Source: Amycolatopsis sacchari
GTDB taxonomy: Bacteria > Actinomycetota > Actinomycetes > Mycobacteriales > Pseudonocardiaceae
Assembly (NCBI RefSeq): GCF_900114035.1
Contig: NZ_FORP01000020.1
Coordinates: forward strand, 62,001-126,000
Reading direction: 5' to 3'
DNA length: 64,000 nt
Shown here: in pieces, positions 1 to 7,775 of the stretch
Position numbering within the stretch: position 1 is the stretch's first letter
Layout: every line of letters begins with the position of its first letter
Notes under the pieces: generated by a model
What the model was told of the DNA's origin: nothing
Seen by the model: only the letters and a program-made list of their open reading frames with translations
The model's database searches: none
Position numbers and translations under genes: made by a program

Positions 1-1226
1 CGACCTACGACATCGAGATGATGCGGCAGGTCGGGTTCTGTTCGGGCATCGAGAACTACTCGCGCCACATCGACGACCGGCCCGCGGGGTCGGCCCCGGC
101 CACCCTGATCGACTACTTCCCGGACGACTTCCTGCTGGTCATCGACGAGTCCCACGTGACGGTGCCGCAGATCGGCGGCATGTACGAGGGTGACGCGTCG
201 CGGAAGCGCACGCTGGTGGAGCACGGTTTCCGGCTGCCGAGCGCGCTGGACAACCGGCCGCTGACGTGGGAGGAGTTCAGCGACCGCATCGGGCAGACGG
301 TGTACCTGTCGGCGACGCCGGGGCCGTACGAAATGGGGCAGACCGGTGGCGAGTTCGTGGAGCAGGTCATCCGCCCGACGGGGCTGGTCGACCCGGAGAT
401 CGTCGTCAAGCCGACCGAGGGGCAGATCGACGACCTGGTGCACGAGATCCGGGTGCGCGCCGAGCGCGACGAGCGCGTGCTGGTCACGACGCTGACGAAG
501 AAGATGGCCGAGGACCTGACCGACTACCTGCTGGAGCTCGGGATCAGGGTGCGGTACCTGCATTCCGAAGTGGACACCCTGCGGCGCGTGGAGTTGCTGC
601 GGCAGTTGCGTTCCGGTGATTTCGACGTGCTGGTGGGCATCAACCTGCTGCGTGAGGGGCTGGACCTGCCGGAGGTCTCGCTGGTGTCGATCCTGGACGC
701 CGACAAGGAGGGCTTCCTGCGCAGCGGCACATCCTTGATCCAGACGATCGGCCGCGCGGCCCGCAACGTGTCGGGCGAGGTCCACATGTACGCCGACAAG
801 ATCACGGACTCGATGCAGTACGCCATCGACGAGACGAACCGCAGGCGCGCCAAGCAGATCGCGTACAACGAGGAGCGCGGCATCGACCCGCAGCCGCTGC
901 GGAAGAAGATCGCCGACATCCTGGACAGGGTGTACAGCGAGGCCGAGGACTCGGAGAAGGACATCGAGGTCGGAGGGTCGGGCCGGAACGCGTCGCGCGG
1001 GAAGAAGCCCGTCCAGGGTGGGGGCGGCCGCTCGTCGGGAGTCCTCGTGGACCGGGACGTGTCGGCCATGCCGAGGGCGGAGCTGGCGGACCTGATCCAG
1101 TCCATGACGGACCAGATGATGCAGGCGGCGCGCGACCTCCAGTTCGAACTGGCGGCCCGCCTCCGGGACGAGATCGCGGACCTGAAGAAGGAACTGCGCG
1201 GCATGGACGCGGCAGGCATCAAGTAG
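1..1226 (+). CDS. uvrB: Excinuclease ABC subunit B, 3' part
   Basis: C-terminal ~407 residues of UvrB, the DNA-loading helicase-like subunit of nucleotide excision repair; the 5' end lies outside the window and codons are in frame from base 3. Visible are the [11 protein letters not shown] block, the Walker B-like LLVIDESH, the [10 protein letters not shown] segment, helicase motifs V/VI ([26 protein letters not shown]) and a C-terminal UVR domain ([14 protein letters not shown] to about DLKKELRG) that binds UvrC. A Gly/Arg-rich linker separates helicase and UVR parts. uvrA lies 37 kb downstream on the same strand. Confidence 0.97.
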   Translation, partial: TYDIEMMRQVGFCSGIENYSRHIDDRPAGSAPATLIDYFPDDFLLVIDESHVTVPQIGGMYEGDASRKRTLVEHGFRLPSALDNRPLTWEEFSDRIGQTVYLSATPGPYEMGQTGGEFVEQVIRPTGLVDPEIVVKPTEGQIDDLVHEIRVRAERDERVLVTTLTKKMAEDLTDYLLELGIRVRYLHSEVDTLRRVELLRQLRSGDFDVLVGINLLREGLDLPEVSLVSILDADKEGFLRSGTSLIQTIGRAARNVSGEVHMYADKITDSMQYAIDETNRRRAKQIAYNEERGIDPQPLRKKIADILDRVYSEAEDSEKDIEVGGSGRNASRGKKPVQGGGGRSSGVLVDRDVSAMPRAELADLIQSMTDQMMQAARDLQFELAARLRDEIADLKKELRGMDAAGIK

Positions 1227-1786
1227 GTTCGGGCGGGTCTCGGGGGTTCGGGGGACCGGCGGGCGTCGCGGGCCCGGCGGGCTTTCGGCGGATCTGGTGG
1301 GCCTGGCAGGCCTCGCCACGCGGTTTGGCGGCTTTCGGCGGATCTCGTGGGCCCGGCGGGCTTCGGGGCTTCGCGGGGCCGGGCGCCGTCAGGCAGGCCT
1401 CACCGGGCGGTCGGGTCTCGCGGGCCCGGCAGGCGTCGCGCGGTCCGGCGGCTTTCGGCAGATCTCGCAGGGCCGCGCACCGCCCTGGCGGGTCCGGCGG
1501 CTTCCGGCGCGGGTGGCCGTGCCATGCCGTGACCCGCTGGTTGGCGCCTACTGCAAGGCCTCCTGCCGCCGATGTCCCGGCGGAATGCCGTGCCCTGCCC
1601 GTGGCGGGCCAGTGCCGCTGAGCCGCGACCGCCATCCTCGGCATCCACGCCCCGGGGCATCCTCACCGCCGGTGCCTGGCGGGCCACCGTGCGTCCCGTC
1701 GCGCCGGGCGTGCCGCCACCGGCCCCGGGCGCCCCACCGCTGGTGCCCCCGACCGCCGCCCCCAGCGTCCCGCCCCGCCGCCGCCT
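1227..1786. repeat. GC-rich intergenic spacer with degenerate direct repeats
   Basis: 560 bases between convergent uvrB and the MarR gene with no credible gene. A core GCTTTCGGCGGATCT occurs at 1281 and 1331 and, with one change, at 1451, embedded in longer GGGCCCGGCGGGCTT-type blocks. Both strands stay open in several frames only because stop codons are rare at this GC content. Style is similar to the larger spacer at 21563-22651. Confidence 0.6.
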
Positions 1787-2209
1787 CTACTCCCGCACCG
1801 CATCCGCCAACGTGCGCAACGCCCGCAGGAACACGGCCCGCTCCGAGGGTGGCAGCTTGCCCAGCACCTGCTCCTCGTTCCGCTGGATCTCCGTCTGCGC
1901 CCGCTCCGCGAGGCGCCGCCCCTCGACAGTGATCGACAGCAGCCGGACGCGGCGGTCGGCCGGATCGGGGCGGCGTTCGATGAGACCGCGGTCCTGCAGG
2001 TCGTCGAGGACGGGGATCAGGCGGGTCTTGTCGGCACCGATGCGGGCCGCCAGTGCGGCCTGCGTCCGCGCGCCCTGTTCCCGCAGCGCGAGCAGCACGG
2101 AGTACGCCCACATCGTCAGGCCGTGCGCCCGCAGCACCGGCTCCTCCGCGCGCATCAGGCTCCGCCCCAGCGGCACGAGCATCGCCGCGAGATCCGGTCG
2201 GTCCGTCAC
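1787..2209 (-). CDS. MarR-family transcriptional regulator
   Basis: 140-residue winged-helix regulator. The DNA-binding part is seen in LTMWAYSVLLALREQGARTQAALAARIGADKTRLIPVLDDLQDRGLIERR followed by the wing DPADRRVRLLSIT. I chose GTG at 2209 over GTG at 2230 because TATATT lies 7 bases upstream, the leaderless spacing seen elsewhere in this window. Divergent from the TIGR03086 gene, with an operator-like inverted repeat between them, so it probably represses that gene and itself. The ligand is unknown; MarR proteins commonly sense phenolics or oxidants. Confidence 0.9.
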   Translation of the reverse strand: MTDRPDLAAMLVPLGRSLMRAEEPVLRAHGLTMWAYSVLLALREQGARTQAALAARIGADKTRLIPVLDDLQDRGLIERRPDPADRRVRLLSITVEGRRLAERAQTEIQRNEEQVLGKLPPSERAVFLRALRTLADAVRE

Positions 2210-2216
2210 GCAGGAA

Positions 2217-2260
2217 AATATAGCTTGCACAGATGATAAGCACCTGCATATCGTCTACTC
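2217..2260. promoter_or_regulatory. Divergent leaderless promoters with shared MarR-type operator
   Basis: Inverted repeat AGATGATA (2231-2238) / TATCGTCT (2249-2256), 7 of 8 positions symmetric, 10-base spacer. On the plus strand TTGCAC (2225-2230), 18-base spacer and TATCGT (2249-2254) end 6 bases before ATG 2261. On the minus strand TATATT (2222-2217) ends 7 bases before GTG 2209. The repeat fills the plus-strand spacer and overlaps its -10, a good position for repression. Inferred from sequence symmetry only. Confidence 0.6.
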
Positions 2261-2821
2261 ATGCACATCAAAGAACTCGACCGCGCGGCCGTGCTCGCCA
2301 GCGTGGCCGTCGCGACCCGGGTGACCGACGCCGATCTCTCCCGCCCCACGCCGTGTACCGAATGGACGGTCGCGAACCTGCTCACCCACATGGCCGTCCA
2401 GCACCGCGGCTTCGCGGCCGCCGCCCGCGGCGAACGAGCCGACTGGCGGCTGCCCGCGCCCGCGCCGGATCCGGTCGCCGACTACCTCGCCGCCGGCGCG
2501 GACGTGCTCATCGCGTTCCGGGAAGCGGGTTCGGCATTGCTGCTGCCCGAAATCCGCGAACAGCCGTTCCCCGCCGAGCAGGCCATGGCCTTCCACTTCA
2601 TCGACTACGTGGTCCACGCTTGGGACCTCGCCCGCGCCATCGGCACCGACGTACCCCTCGACGACACGGTGCTCGCGCCCGCGTGGGAGGTGGCGCGCCA
2701 GGTGCCCGACGGTGAGGAGCGGCGCCGCCCGGACGCCGCGTTCCAGCCCGCCGTCCCGGCACGGGACGGCGCCTTGCTCGACCGGATCGTCGCGACACTC
2801 GGCCGCGACCCCGCCTGGTGA
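2261..2821 (+). CDS. TIGR03086-type DinB-fold metal-binding protein
   Basis: 186 residues. The N-terminal phrase LSRPTPCTEWTVANLLTHM and the later HFIDYVVHAWDLARAIG are characteristic of the TIGR03086 / maleylpyruvate-isomerase-like DinB family. These proteins are four-helix bundles with a His-rich metal site (His43, His48 and the His of VVHAWDLA), and many are thought to use mycothiol. Substrate unknown. Divergent from the MarR gene and preceded by a leaderless-type promoter, so expression is probably controlled by that regulator. Confidence 0.88.
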   Translation: MHIKELDRAAVLASVAVATRVTDADLSRPTPCTEWTVANLLTHMAVQHRGFAAAARGERADWRLPAPAPDPVADYLAAGADVLIAFREAGSALLLPEIREQPFPAEQAMAFHFIDYVVHAWDLARAIGTDVPLDDTVLAPAWEVARQVPDGEERRRPDAAFQPAVPARDGALLDRIVATLGRDPAW

Positions 2822-2843
2822 CACCGAAAAGCCGGGAAAGCGC

Positions 2844-3224
2844 TTACTCCGCGCTGGGATCGTTCTCCAGCAGCCCGAACAGGTTCCCCTCGGTGTCCTT
2901 GCAGTACGCCAGCCACCCGATGCCCGGCAGCGCGGTCTTCGGCACCACGACCCCGCCACCGGCCTGCCGCACCCGCCGCAGGGCGAGGTCCAGCTCCGGC
3001 ACCTCCATCGTGTTCGGGTAGGCGTTCAGCGGCGCGTCGTCGACCGGGGCGGGGCCCTGCCGGGGGACGAGCCCGCCGTCGATCCCGGGACCGTCGCCGG
3101 TGCTGATGAGCCAGTACCGGTTGCTGCCCCACCGCTCGAAGGACCAGTCGAACACCGTCTTGTAGAACGTGATCGCGCGTTCCGGGTCGCTCGCGTGGAT
3201 CTCGAAGTGGACCGGCCGAGGCAT
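2844..3224 (-). CDS. VOC-superfamily (glyoxalase-like) protein
   Basis: 126 residues with two beta-alpha-beta-beta-beta modules: PVHFEIHASDPERAITFYKTVFDWSF and LRRVRQAGGGVVVPKTALPGIGWLAYCKDTEGNLFGLLE. The N-terminal HFEI and C-terminal GNLFGLLE positions carry the usual metal-ligand sites (His, Glu). The start at ATG 3224 is preceded by GAGGAGGT with good spacing; the upstream open frame has no support. VOC proteins include isomerases, dioxygenases and resistance proteins, so the reaction cannot be assigned. Confidence 0.9.
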   Translation of the reverse strand: MPRPVHFEIHASDPERAITFYKTVFDWSFERWGSNRYWLISTGDGPGIDGGLVPRQGPAPVDDAPLNAYPNTMEVPELDLALRRVRQAGGGVVVPKTALPGIGWLAYCKDTEGNLFGLLENDPSAE

Positions 3225-3283
3225 GGACACCTCCTCGCCTGTGGGGACGGGATCGGTCGAGTTTACGCGACCGGACGCCCCCG

Positions 3284-3754
3284 TCATCGCGGCTTCAGCC
3301 ACAGCACCGAAAGGTGTTCCCGCTCCACGGCCGCCACCAGCTCGTCGACCGTGGGCGTCCGGCCCGCCGCGAACTTCAGCCCCAGCCGCCGCTGGGCCTG
3401 CTCCGGCCCCAGCTCCTCGATCCGCTTCGCGTACGTTTCGGCCACCGTGCGCGCGTACTCCACGAGCACCCCGCGCATCGGCGTCGTCCGCCCCTCGAAC
3501 GTCACGTCGACGTCCCGCCCGCCGCGGAAGGTCACCCGCCACGGCGCGCTGGTGAGCACCATCAGCCCGTCGTCCCACCGGTGCGCCGTCACCGGCACCC
3601 GGTAGCGCCGCCCGGTCCGGCGGCCGGTGAACCGCAGCACCAGCACCGACCGCCCGAGCGGCCCGCCCAGCGGCGTGCGCAACGCCGCCAGCACCGCCGG
3701 GTTCAGCAACCGCACCACCGCGGCGGGCGGCCGCGTCACCGTGACAGCGTTCAT
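3284..3754 (-). CDS. DUF385 / F420-type nitroreductase-family protein
   Basis: 156 residues. FTGRRTGRRYRVPVTAHRWDDGLMVLTSA followed by PWRVTFRGGRDVDVTFEGR is the split-barrel signature of the deazaflavin (F420)-dependent nitroreductase / quinone reductase family common in actinobacteria. A C-terminal helical extension (residues ~95-156) is longer than in many members. GATACT ends 7 bases before the ATG, so the transcript may be leaderless. Cofactor use is inferred from the family. Confidence 0.82.
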   Translation of the reverse strand: MNAVTVTRPPAAVVRLLNPAVLAALRTPLGGPLGRSVLVLRFTGRRTGRRYRVPVTAHRWDDGLMVLTSAPWRVTFRGGRDVDVTFEGRTTPMRGVLVEYARTVAETYAKRIEELGPEQAQRRLGLKFAAGRTPTVDELVAAVEREHLSVLWLKPR

Positions 3755-3767
3755 GCCGCGCAGTATC

Positions 3768-4694
3768 TCAGCTCGTGATGTCCTTCGTCGCGAACCTCCG
3801 CGCGGCCAGCAGGGTCAGCACCGTCCCGTAGACCACCGCCGACAGCACCCCCGCCGCGATGGTGCCCCAGTCGATGTCCGTCGCGATCAGGTCGAGCCAC
3901 GCGTAGGAGTAGTGCGTCGGCAGGTAGTTCCGCAGACTGCCGAGCGCCGTGATCTGGTCCAGGATCTGCGACAGGATCGCCGCCAGCACCGCACCGCCGA
4001 CCGCGCCCAGCGGCGCGTCCGTCGACACGCTCAGCAGCAGCGACAACCCGGCCACCCACGCCAGCTGGATCACGATGTACACCGTCGCGACCACGATCAC
4101 CAGCAGGCTCCGCCCGAACGGGATCGCGTCCCCGGTCGGGCTGATCGCGTCCCCCGCGCCGTACCAGATCAGCCCCACCGCCAGCGACACCAGCGGCAGC
4201 AGCACCAGCGCCAGCACCGACAGCAGCCCCGACGCGACCGCCTTCTGCCGCAGGACCCGGTGCCGTGGCACGGGAATCGCCAGCAGGTACTTCAGGCTCG
4301 ACCACGAGGCCTCGCTCGCGATCGTGTCCCCGAAGAACAAGGCGACGATCGTCGGCAGCAGGAAGCTGCCCGCCACGAACAACGCCAGCACCACGAAGTT
4401 CGGCGCGCTGGCCGTCGCGAGGTCGACGAACCCGCCCGAGCGCCGGTTCGGGCTGGACTGCCCGATCTGGAACGCCACCACCAGGATGAACGGCAGCAGC
4501 ACGACGAACCCGAGCACCAGCTGGGTGCGGCGGCGGCGGAGCTGGCGCCGCAGCTCCACCCCCAGCCGCAGCGTCCGCCCCGCCCGGTAGCCCGCGACGG
4601 CGCCGTCCGGCCCGCTGCGCACCTGCTCGCGCGAGGCCAGTTCGGTCAGCTCGTCCAGCGCCGCGGGATCGGTGTGCACCCCGTTGTCGGCCAT
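3768..4694 (-). CDS. ABC-2 type transporter permease
   Basis: 308 residues with about six hydrophobic spans, beginning with a basic cytoplasmic segment (LRRQLRRRRTQLVLG) and the first span FVVLLPFILVVAF. It contains the ABC-2 amphipathic region EASWSSLKYLLAIPVPRHRVLRQK. GAGGAG lies 5 bases before ATG 4694 (2 before the alternative GTG 4697), favouring the ATG, which overlaps the TGA of the upstream gene (TGATG). The pair is therefore translationally coupled with the hydrolase-ATPase fusion and presumably forms one exporter. Substrate unknown. Confidence 0.9.
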   Translation of the reverse strand: MADNGVHTDPAALDELTELASREQVRSGPDGAVAGYRAGRTLRLGVELRRQLRRRRTQLVLGFVVLLPFILVVAFQIGQSSPNRRSGGFVDLATASAPNFVVLALFVAGSFLLPTIVALFFGDTIASEASWSSLKYLLAIPVPRHRVLRQKAVASGLLSVLALVLLPLVSLAVGLIWYGAGDAISPTGDAIPFGRSLLVIVVATVYIVIQLAWVAGLSLLLSVSTDAPLGAVGGAVLAAILSQILDQITALGSLRNYLPTHYSYAWLDLIATDIDWGTIAAGVLSAVVYGTVLTLLAARRFATKDITS

Positions 4695-7519
4695 CACGAC
4701 TCCTCACCCACGAGACGCAGGAACGCGTCCTCCAGCCGCCGCCGGGGCCCGGCCTGCTCGACCGCCACCCCGGCCCGCACCAGCGCCGCGACCGCGTCCG
4801 CGCGCGGCAGCCCGTCCAGGTTCGCGTGCACCAGCTCGCCCTCGATGTCCACATCGGACACCCCGCCGACCGAGCGCAGCGCCGCGGCCGCGGCCTGCGG
4901 ATCGTCCACCCGGAACGTCGCCTCGCCGCCCTCGGCGGCGATGTCGCTCACCGGGCCGGCCGCGACGAGCGCGCCCCGGTGCATGACCACGACGTGCGTG
5001 CAGGTCTGCTCGACCTCGGCCAGCAGGTGGCTCGACACCAGCACGGTCCGGCCGGTCGAGGCGTAGCGCTGCAGCACCTCGCGCATCTGGTGGATCTGGG
5101 GCGGGTCGAGCCCGTTGGTGGGTTCGTCGAGCACGAGCAGCTCCGGCAGTCCGAGCATCGCCTGCGCGATCGCGAGCCGCTGCCGCATGCCCTGGCTGTA
5201 GGTGCGCACCTTGCGGTGCACCGCCGAGCCCAGCCCCGCGATCTCCAGCGCCTCCGCGAAATGCGCCTGCTCGGCGGGCCGTCCCGTCGCGTCCCAGTAC
5301 AGCCGCAGGTTCAGCTCGCCGGACAGGTGCGGCAGGAACCCCGAACCCTCCACGAAGGACCCGATCCGCGACAGCACCGGCGCGCCGGGCCGCACCTGGT
5401 GGCCGAACACCCTGATCTGCCCCGCGGTCGGGGTGATGAGGCCCATCAGCATGCGCAGCGTCGTCGTCTTGCCCGCGCCGTTCGGCCCGAGCAGCCCGAG
5501 GACCTGCCCGGCCTCCACCCGGAACGACAGGTCCCGCACCGCGGTGAGCCCGCCGGGGTAGGACTTGGTGAGCCCTTCGATCACGAGCGGCACGCCGGCC
5601 AGCTCCGGATCCGTGGAGTGCGCCCGGCGCCGCCGCAGTGCCGCGACGACCGCGACCACCAGCGCGGCGAGCAGGACGCCGATGATCGCCAGCAGGTTGC
5701 TCAGCGGCCAGCCCGCGCCCGCCGCCGTCCCGGGGACCACCGGCACGGAAAGCCCGCCTTCGACCGAGATCTGGTACGCCGCGGGCTCGATCGGCGTCGC
5801 GAACGCCTGGTCGGTGGTGGTGACGACGAGCTGCAGCGCGTGCCCCGACTCGATCGGCCGCACGATCCCCGCGAGCGTCACGGTCACCTCGGCGGCACCA
5901 CCGGCGAGCGGCACGCGGATCGGCGCGACCGCGTTCGCGGGCAGCGTCCGCGTGCCGTCGGGGCTCACGTCGTACAGCTTCGCGAACAGCACGGCCTCGG
6001 GCGCGGTGCCCGCGATCCGCAGGCGGACCGTCGACGACCCGGCGACGAGCAGCTGGGAGTCCACGGGCGCGGTGGTGAACCGGGCGGACTGCCCCGGCGG
6101 ATCGATGCCGAACAGCCCGGAGACGCGGGAGGACCCGGCGAGGCCGTTGAGGCCGGGGATGCCGCTGACCGCCGCGGGCACGCCGCCCGGCGGGTTCACC
6201 ACGGTCTGCTCGCCACCCCGCACCGCGAGCGGGTTCCGTTGGGGCGCACCGCCGTCGAGGCCGGGGTACCCGTCGGCGGTCACGATCCGCACCGACGGCG
6301 AACCGGACGCCCGCAGCGAACCCTGCACGTCGTAGGCGAACCCGGTCACCGGGTCGCTGCCCTCACCGGTGAGCTGGAACCACAGCCAGTCGGCGATCTT
6401 CGCGCGCAGCCGCGGCCCCGGCTGCCCGCCGTCGTGCCCGCCCGCGTACCAAATCTGCTGCACCTTCCCGCCCGCCGCGGCGATCTGCCGTGCCGTCGCG
6501 TCGGACTGGTCGAGCCCGAACAGCGTGTCGTTCTCGCCTTGCACGAGCAGCGTCGGCACGGTGATCTTCGACGTCACGGTCGCGGGGGAGAGCCGGTGCA
6601 GCAGGTCGGCGGTGGCCGGGCTGACCCGGCCGGTGGTGGCGAGTTCCGTGTAGGCCTGGCAGATCTCGGCCGTGAACCGCCCGCAAACGGCCGCCGACGA
6701 GGGCAGCTGCTGCTGCGCCGCGGCGGGCGCGGCACCGCCTCCGCCGCCCTGCGCACCGCTGTCGTTTTCGCTCTCCTGCCCGGGTTCCGGTGCCTCCGCA
6801 CCGCCTCCGGCTCCCGCGCCCGTGCCCCCGGCTCCCGCGGAGAACAGGATCCCGGCCCAGGACCGCTTGAACACGCCGTCCGCGCCGAAGGCCCCGGCGG
6901 CCGGGGTCGCGGCGGGCGCGGTGGCGCTCGCGGCGTTCGGCACGAGCCCCTGCGCGAGGTCGTTGTACGTGATCACCGGTGCGATCGCGTCGACGCGCTT
7001 GTCGGTGCCGGCCAGCAGCAGCGCGAGCGCGCCGCCGTAGGAGGCGCCGAGGACGCTCACGCGCGGGTCGCCCGGGCCGTCCTGCCGCACGTCGGGCCGC
7101 TTCGCGAGGTAGTCGACGAGCCGGGCGGCGTCCGCCACTTCGAGGTTCGGGTCGTTGAGCCCGATCTGGCCCGTGCTGTGCCCGAACCCGCGGGCCGACC
7201 ACGTCAGCACCACGAACCCGCGGCGCGCCAGCTCCTGCGCCTGCCCGGCCACGCTCGTCTTGTCGCCGCCGAACCCGTGCGGCAGCAGGACGGCCGGCGC
7301 CGGGGTGCGGTCGGGCAGGTACAGCGTGGTGTCGAGGTGCACGAGCTCGGCGGAACCGGGGGCGGCGGGCACGTCGAGCACGGCGTCCTGGCTCGCGACG
7401 GGAGGGGCGTCGTCACCGGCTCCGGCCCAGACGAGCCCGGCGGCGGCGAGCAGCACCACGACGACACCCAGCGTCAGCAACCGGGAGCGGCGGGTGTGTG
7501 GCAGCGGTATTCGGGGCAC
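4694..7519 (-). CDS. Fusion: membrane-anchored S15/CocE-like hydrolase + ABC transporter ATPase
   Basis: 941 residues from GTG 7519 (VPRIPLPHTRRSR). Order: N-terminal anchor LLTLGVVVVLLAAAGLVWAG; alpha/beta hydrolase with nucleophile motif GASYGG, likely acid in GENDTLFG and His in AGGHDGG; a Gly/Ala-rich low-complexity insert; an X-Pro-peptidase-like beta domain; a second membrane span (LLAIIGVLLAALVVAVVAAL); then a complete ABC ATPase with Walker A GPNGAGKTT, signature YSQGMRQRL, Walker B LLVLDEP and switch SSH. The predicted topology puts the hydrolase outside and the ATPase inside. It overlaps its permease gene. Whether the hydrolase processes the exported molecule is unknown. Confidence 0.9.
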   Translation of the reverse strand: MPRIPLPHTRRSRLLTLGVVVVLLAAAGLVWAGAGDDAPPVASQDAVLDVPAAPGSAELVHLDTTLYLPDRTPAPAVLLPHGFGGDKTSVAGQAQELARRGFVVLTWSARGFGHSTGQIGLNDPNLEVADAARLVDYLAKRPDVRQDGPGDPRVSVLGASYGGALALLLAGTDKRVDAIAPVITYNDLAQGLVPNAASATAPAATPAAGAFGADGVFKRSWAGILFSAGAGGTGAGAGGGAEAPEPGQESENDSGAQGGGGGAAPAAAQQQLPSSAAVCGRFTAEICQAYTELATTGRVSPATADLLHRLSPATVTSKITVPTLLVQGENDTLFGLDQSDATARQIAAAGGKVQQIWYAGGHDGGQPGPRLRAKIADWLWFQLTGEGSDPVTGFAYDVQGSLRASGSPSVRIVTADGYPGLDGGAPQRNPLAVRGGEQTVVNPPGGVPAAVSGIPGLNGLAGSSRVSGLFGIDPPGQSARFTTAPVDSQLLVAGSSTVRLRIAGTAPEAVLFAKLYDVSPDGTRTLPANAVAPIRVPLAGGAAEVTVTLAGIVRPIESGHALQLVVTTTDQAFATPIEPAAYQISVEGGLSVPVVPGTAAGAGWPLSNLLAIIGVLLAALVVAVVAALRRRRAHSTDPELAGVPLVIEGLTKSYPGGLTAVRDLSFRVEAGQVLGLLGPNGAGKTTTLRMLMGLITPTAGQIRVFGHQVRPGAPVLSRIGSFVEGSGFLPHLSGELNLRLYWDATGRPAEQAHFAEALEIAGLGSAVHRKVRTYSQGMRQRLAIAQAMLGLPELLVLDEPTNGLDPPQIHQMREVLQRYASTGRTVLVSSHLLAEVEQTCTHVVVMHRGALVAAGPVSDIAAEGGEATFRVDDPQAAAAALRSVGGVSDVDIEGELVHANLDGLPRADAVAALVRAGVAVEQAGPRRRLEDAFLRLVGEES

Positions 7520-7578
7520 CCCGAAACCGTATGGGAAGTTTGCTGAGAACGAGCGGCGGCGGTCCCGGTCAAGAGTGA

Positions 7579-7592
7579 TAAGGCTGACCTTA
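7579..7592. promoter_or_regulatory. DtxR/IdeR-like dyad in divergent promoter region
   Basis: TAAGGCTGACCTTA has arms TAAGG/CCTTA and matches 11 of 14 positions of the core of the iron-box consensus (TTAGGCTAACCTAA). It lies between the hydrolase-ATPase gene and the TerC riboswitch. A metal-dependent DtxR-family regulator is plausible next to a metal riboswitch, but the match is imperfect. Confidence 0.3.
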
Positions 7593-7633
7593 GCTGGCGG
7601 GCCGGCCCGAGATCGGACAGAATGGACCGGATA

Positions 7634-7765
7634 GTGGAGGGGAGTATTCCTTCGCGGCGGTGTCGTCAGCACGGCGGCCCTTCGGGGCCCCCGGTACCGC
7701 CGGCCGGTTCTTCGGAACCGGCGGAAGAGACCTCCGGCTAGCTGCTGTGCGCGCTAACCGGAGGT
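7634..7765 (+). promoter_or_regulatory. yybP-ykoY-type (manganese) riboswitch controlling TerC
   Basis: The leader carries the hallmarks of the Mn2+-sensing yybP-ykoY aptamer: GGGGAGTA at 7639-7646, GTCGTCA at 7662-7668, the paired CCCCGGTACCGCCGG loop region, and GAAGAGACCTCC at 7724-7735. P1 can form between GGAGG (7636-7640) and CCTCC (7731-7735). The same CCTCC can instead join a 13-base anti-SD helix (7730-7742 with 7753-7765, one mismatch) that hides the GGAGG (7760-7764) before the TerC start. Metal binding should therefore free the ribosome site: a translational ON switch. Confidence 0.88.
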
Positions 7766-7775
7766 TGTTTCTCAG

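Noticed and set aside
2210-2230. Upstream GTG start for the MarR gene
   Set aside because: It would place the TATATT -10 inside the coding region; GTG 2209 has leaderless spacing and starts the usual MarR N terminus.
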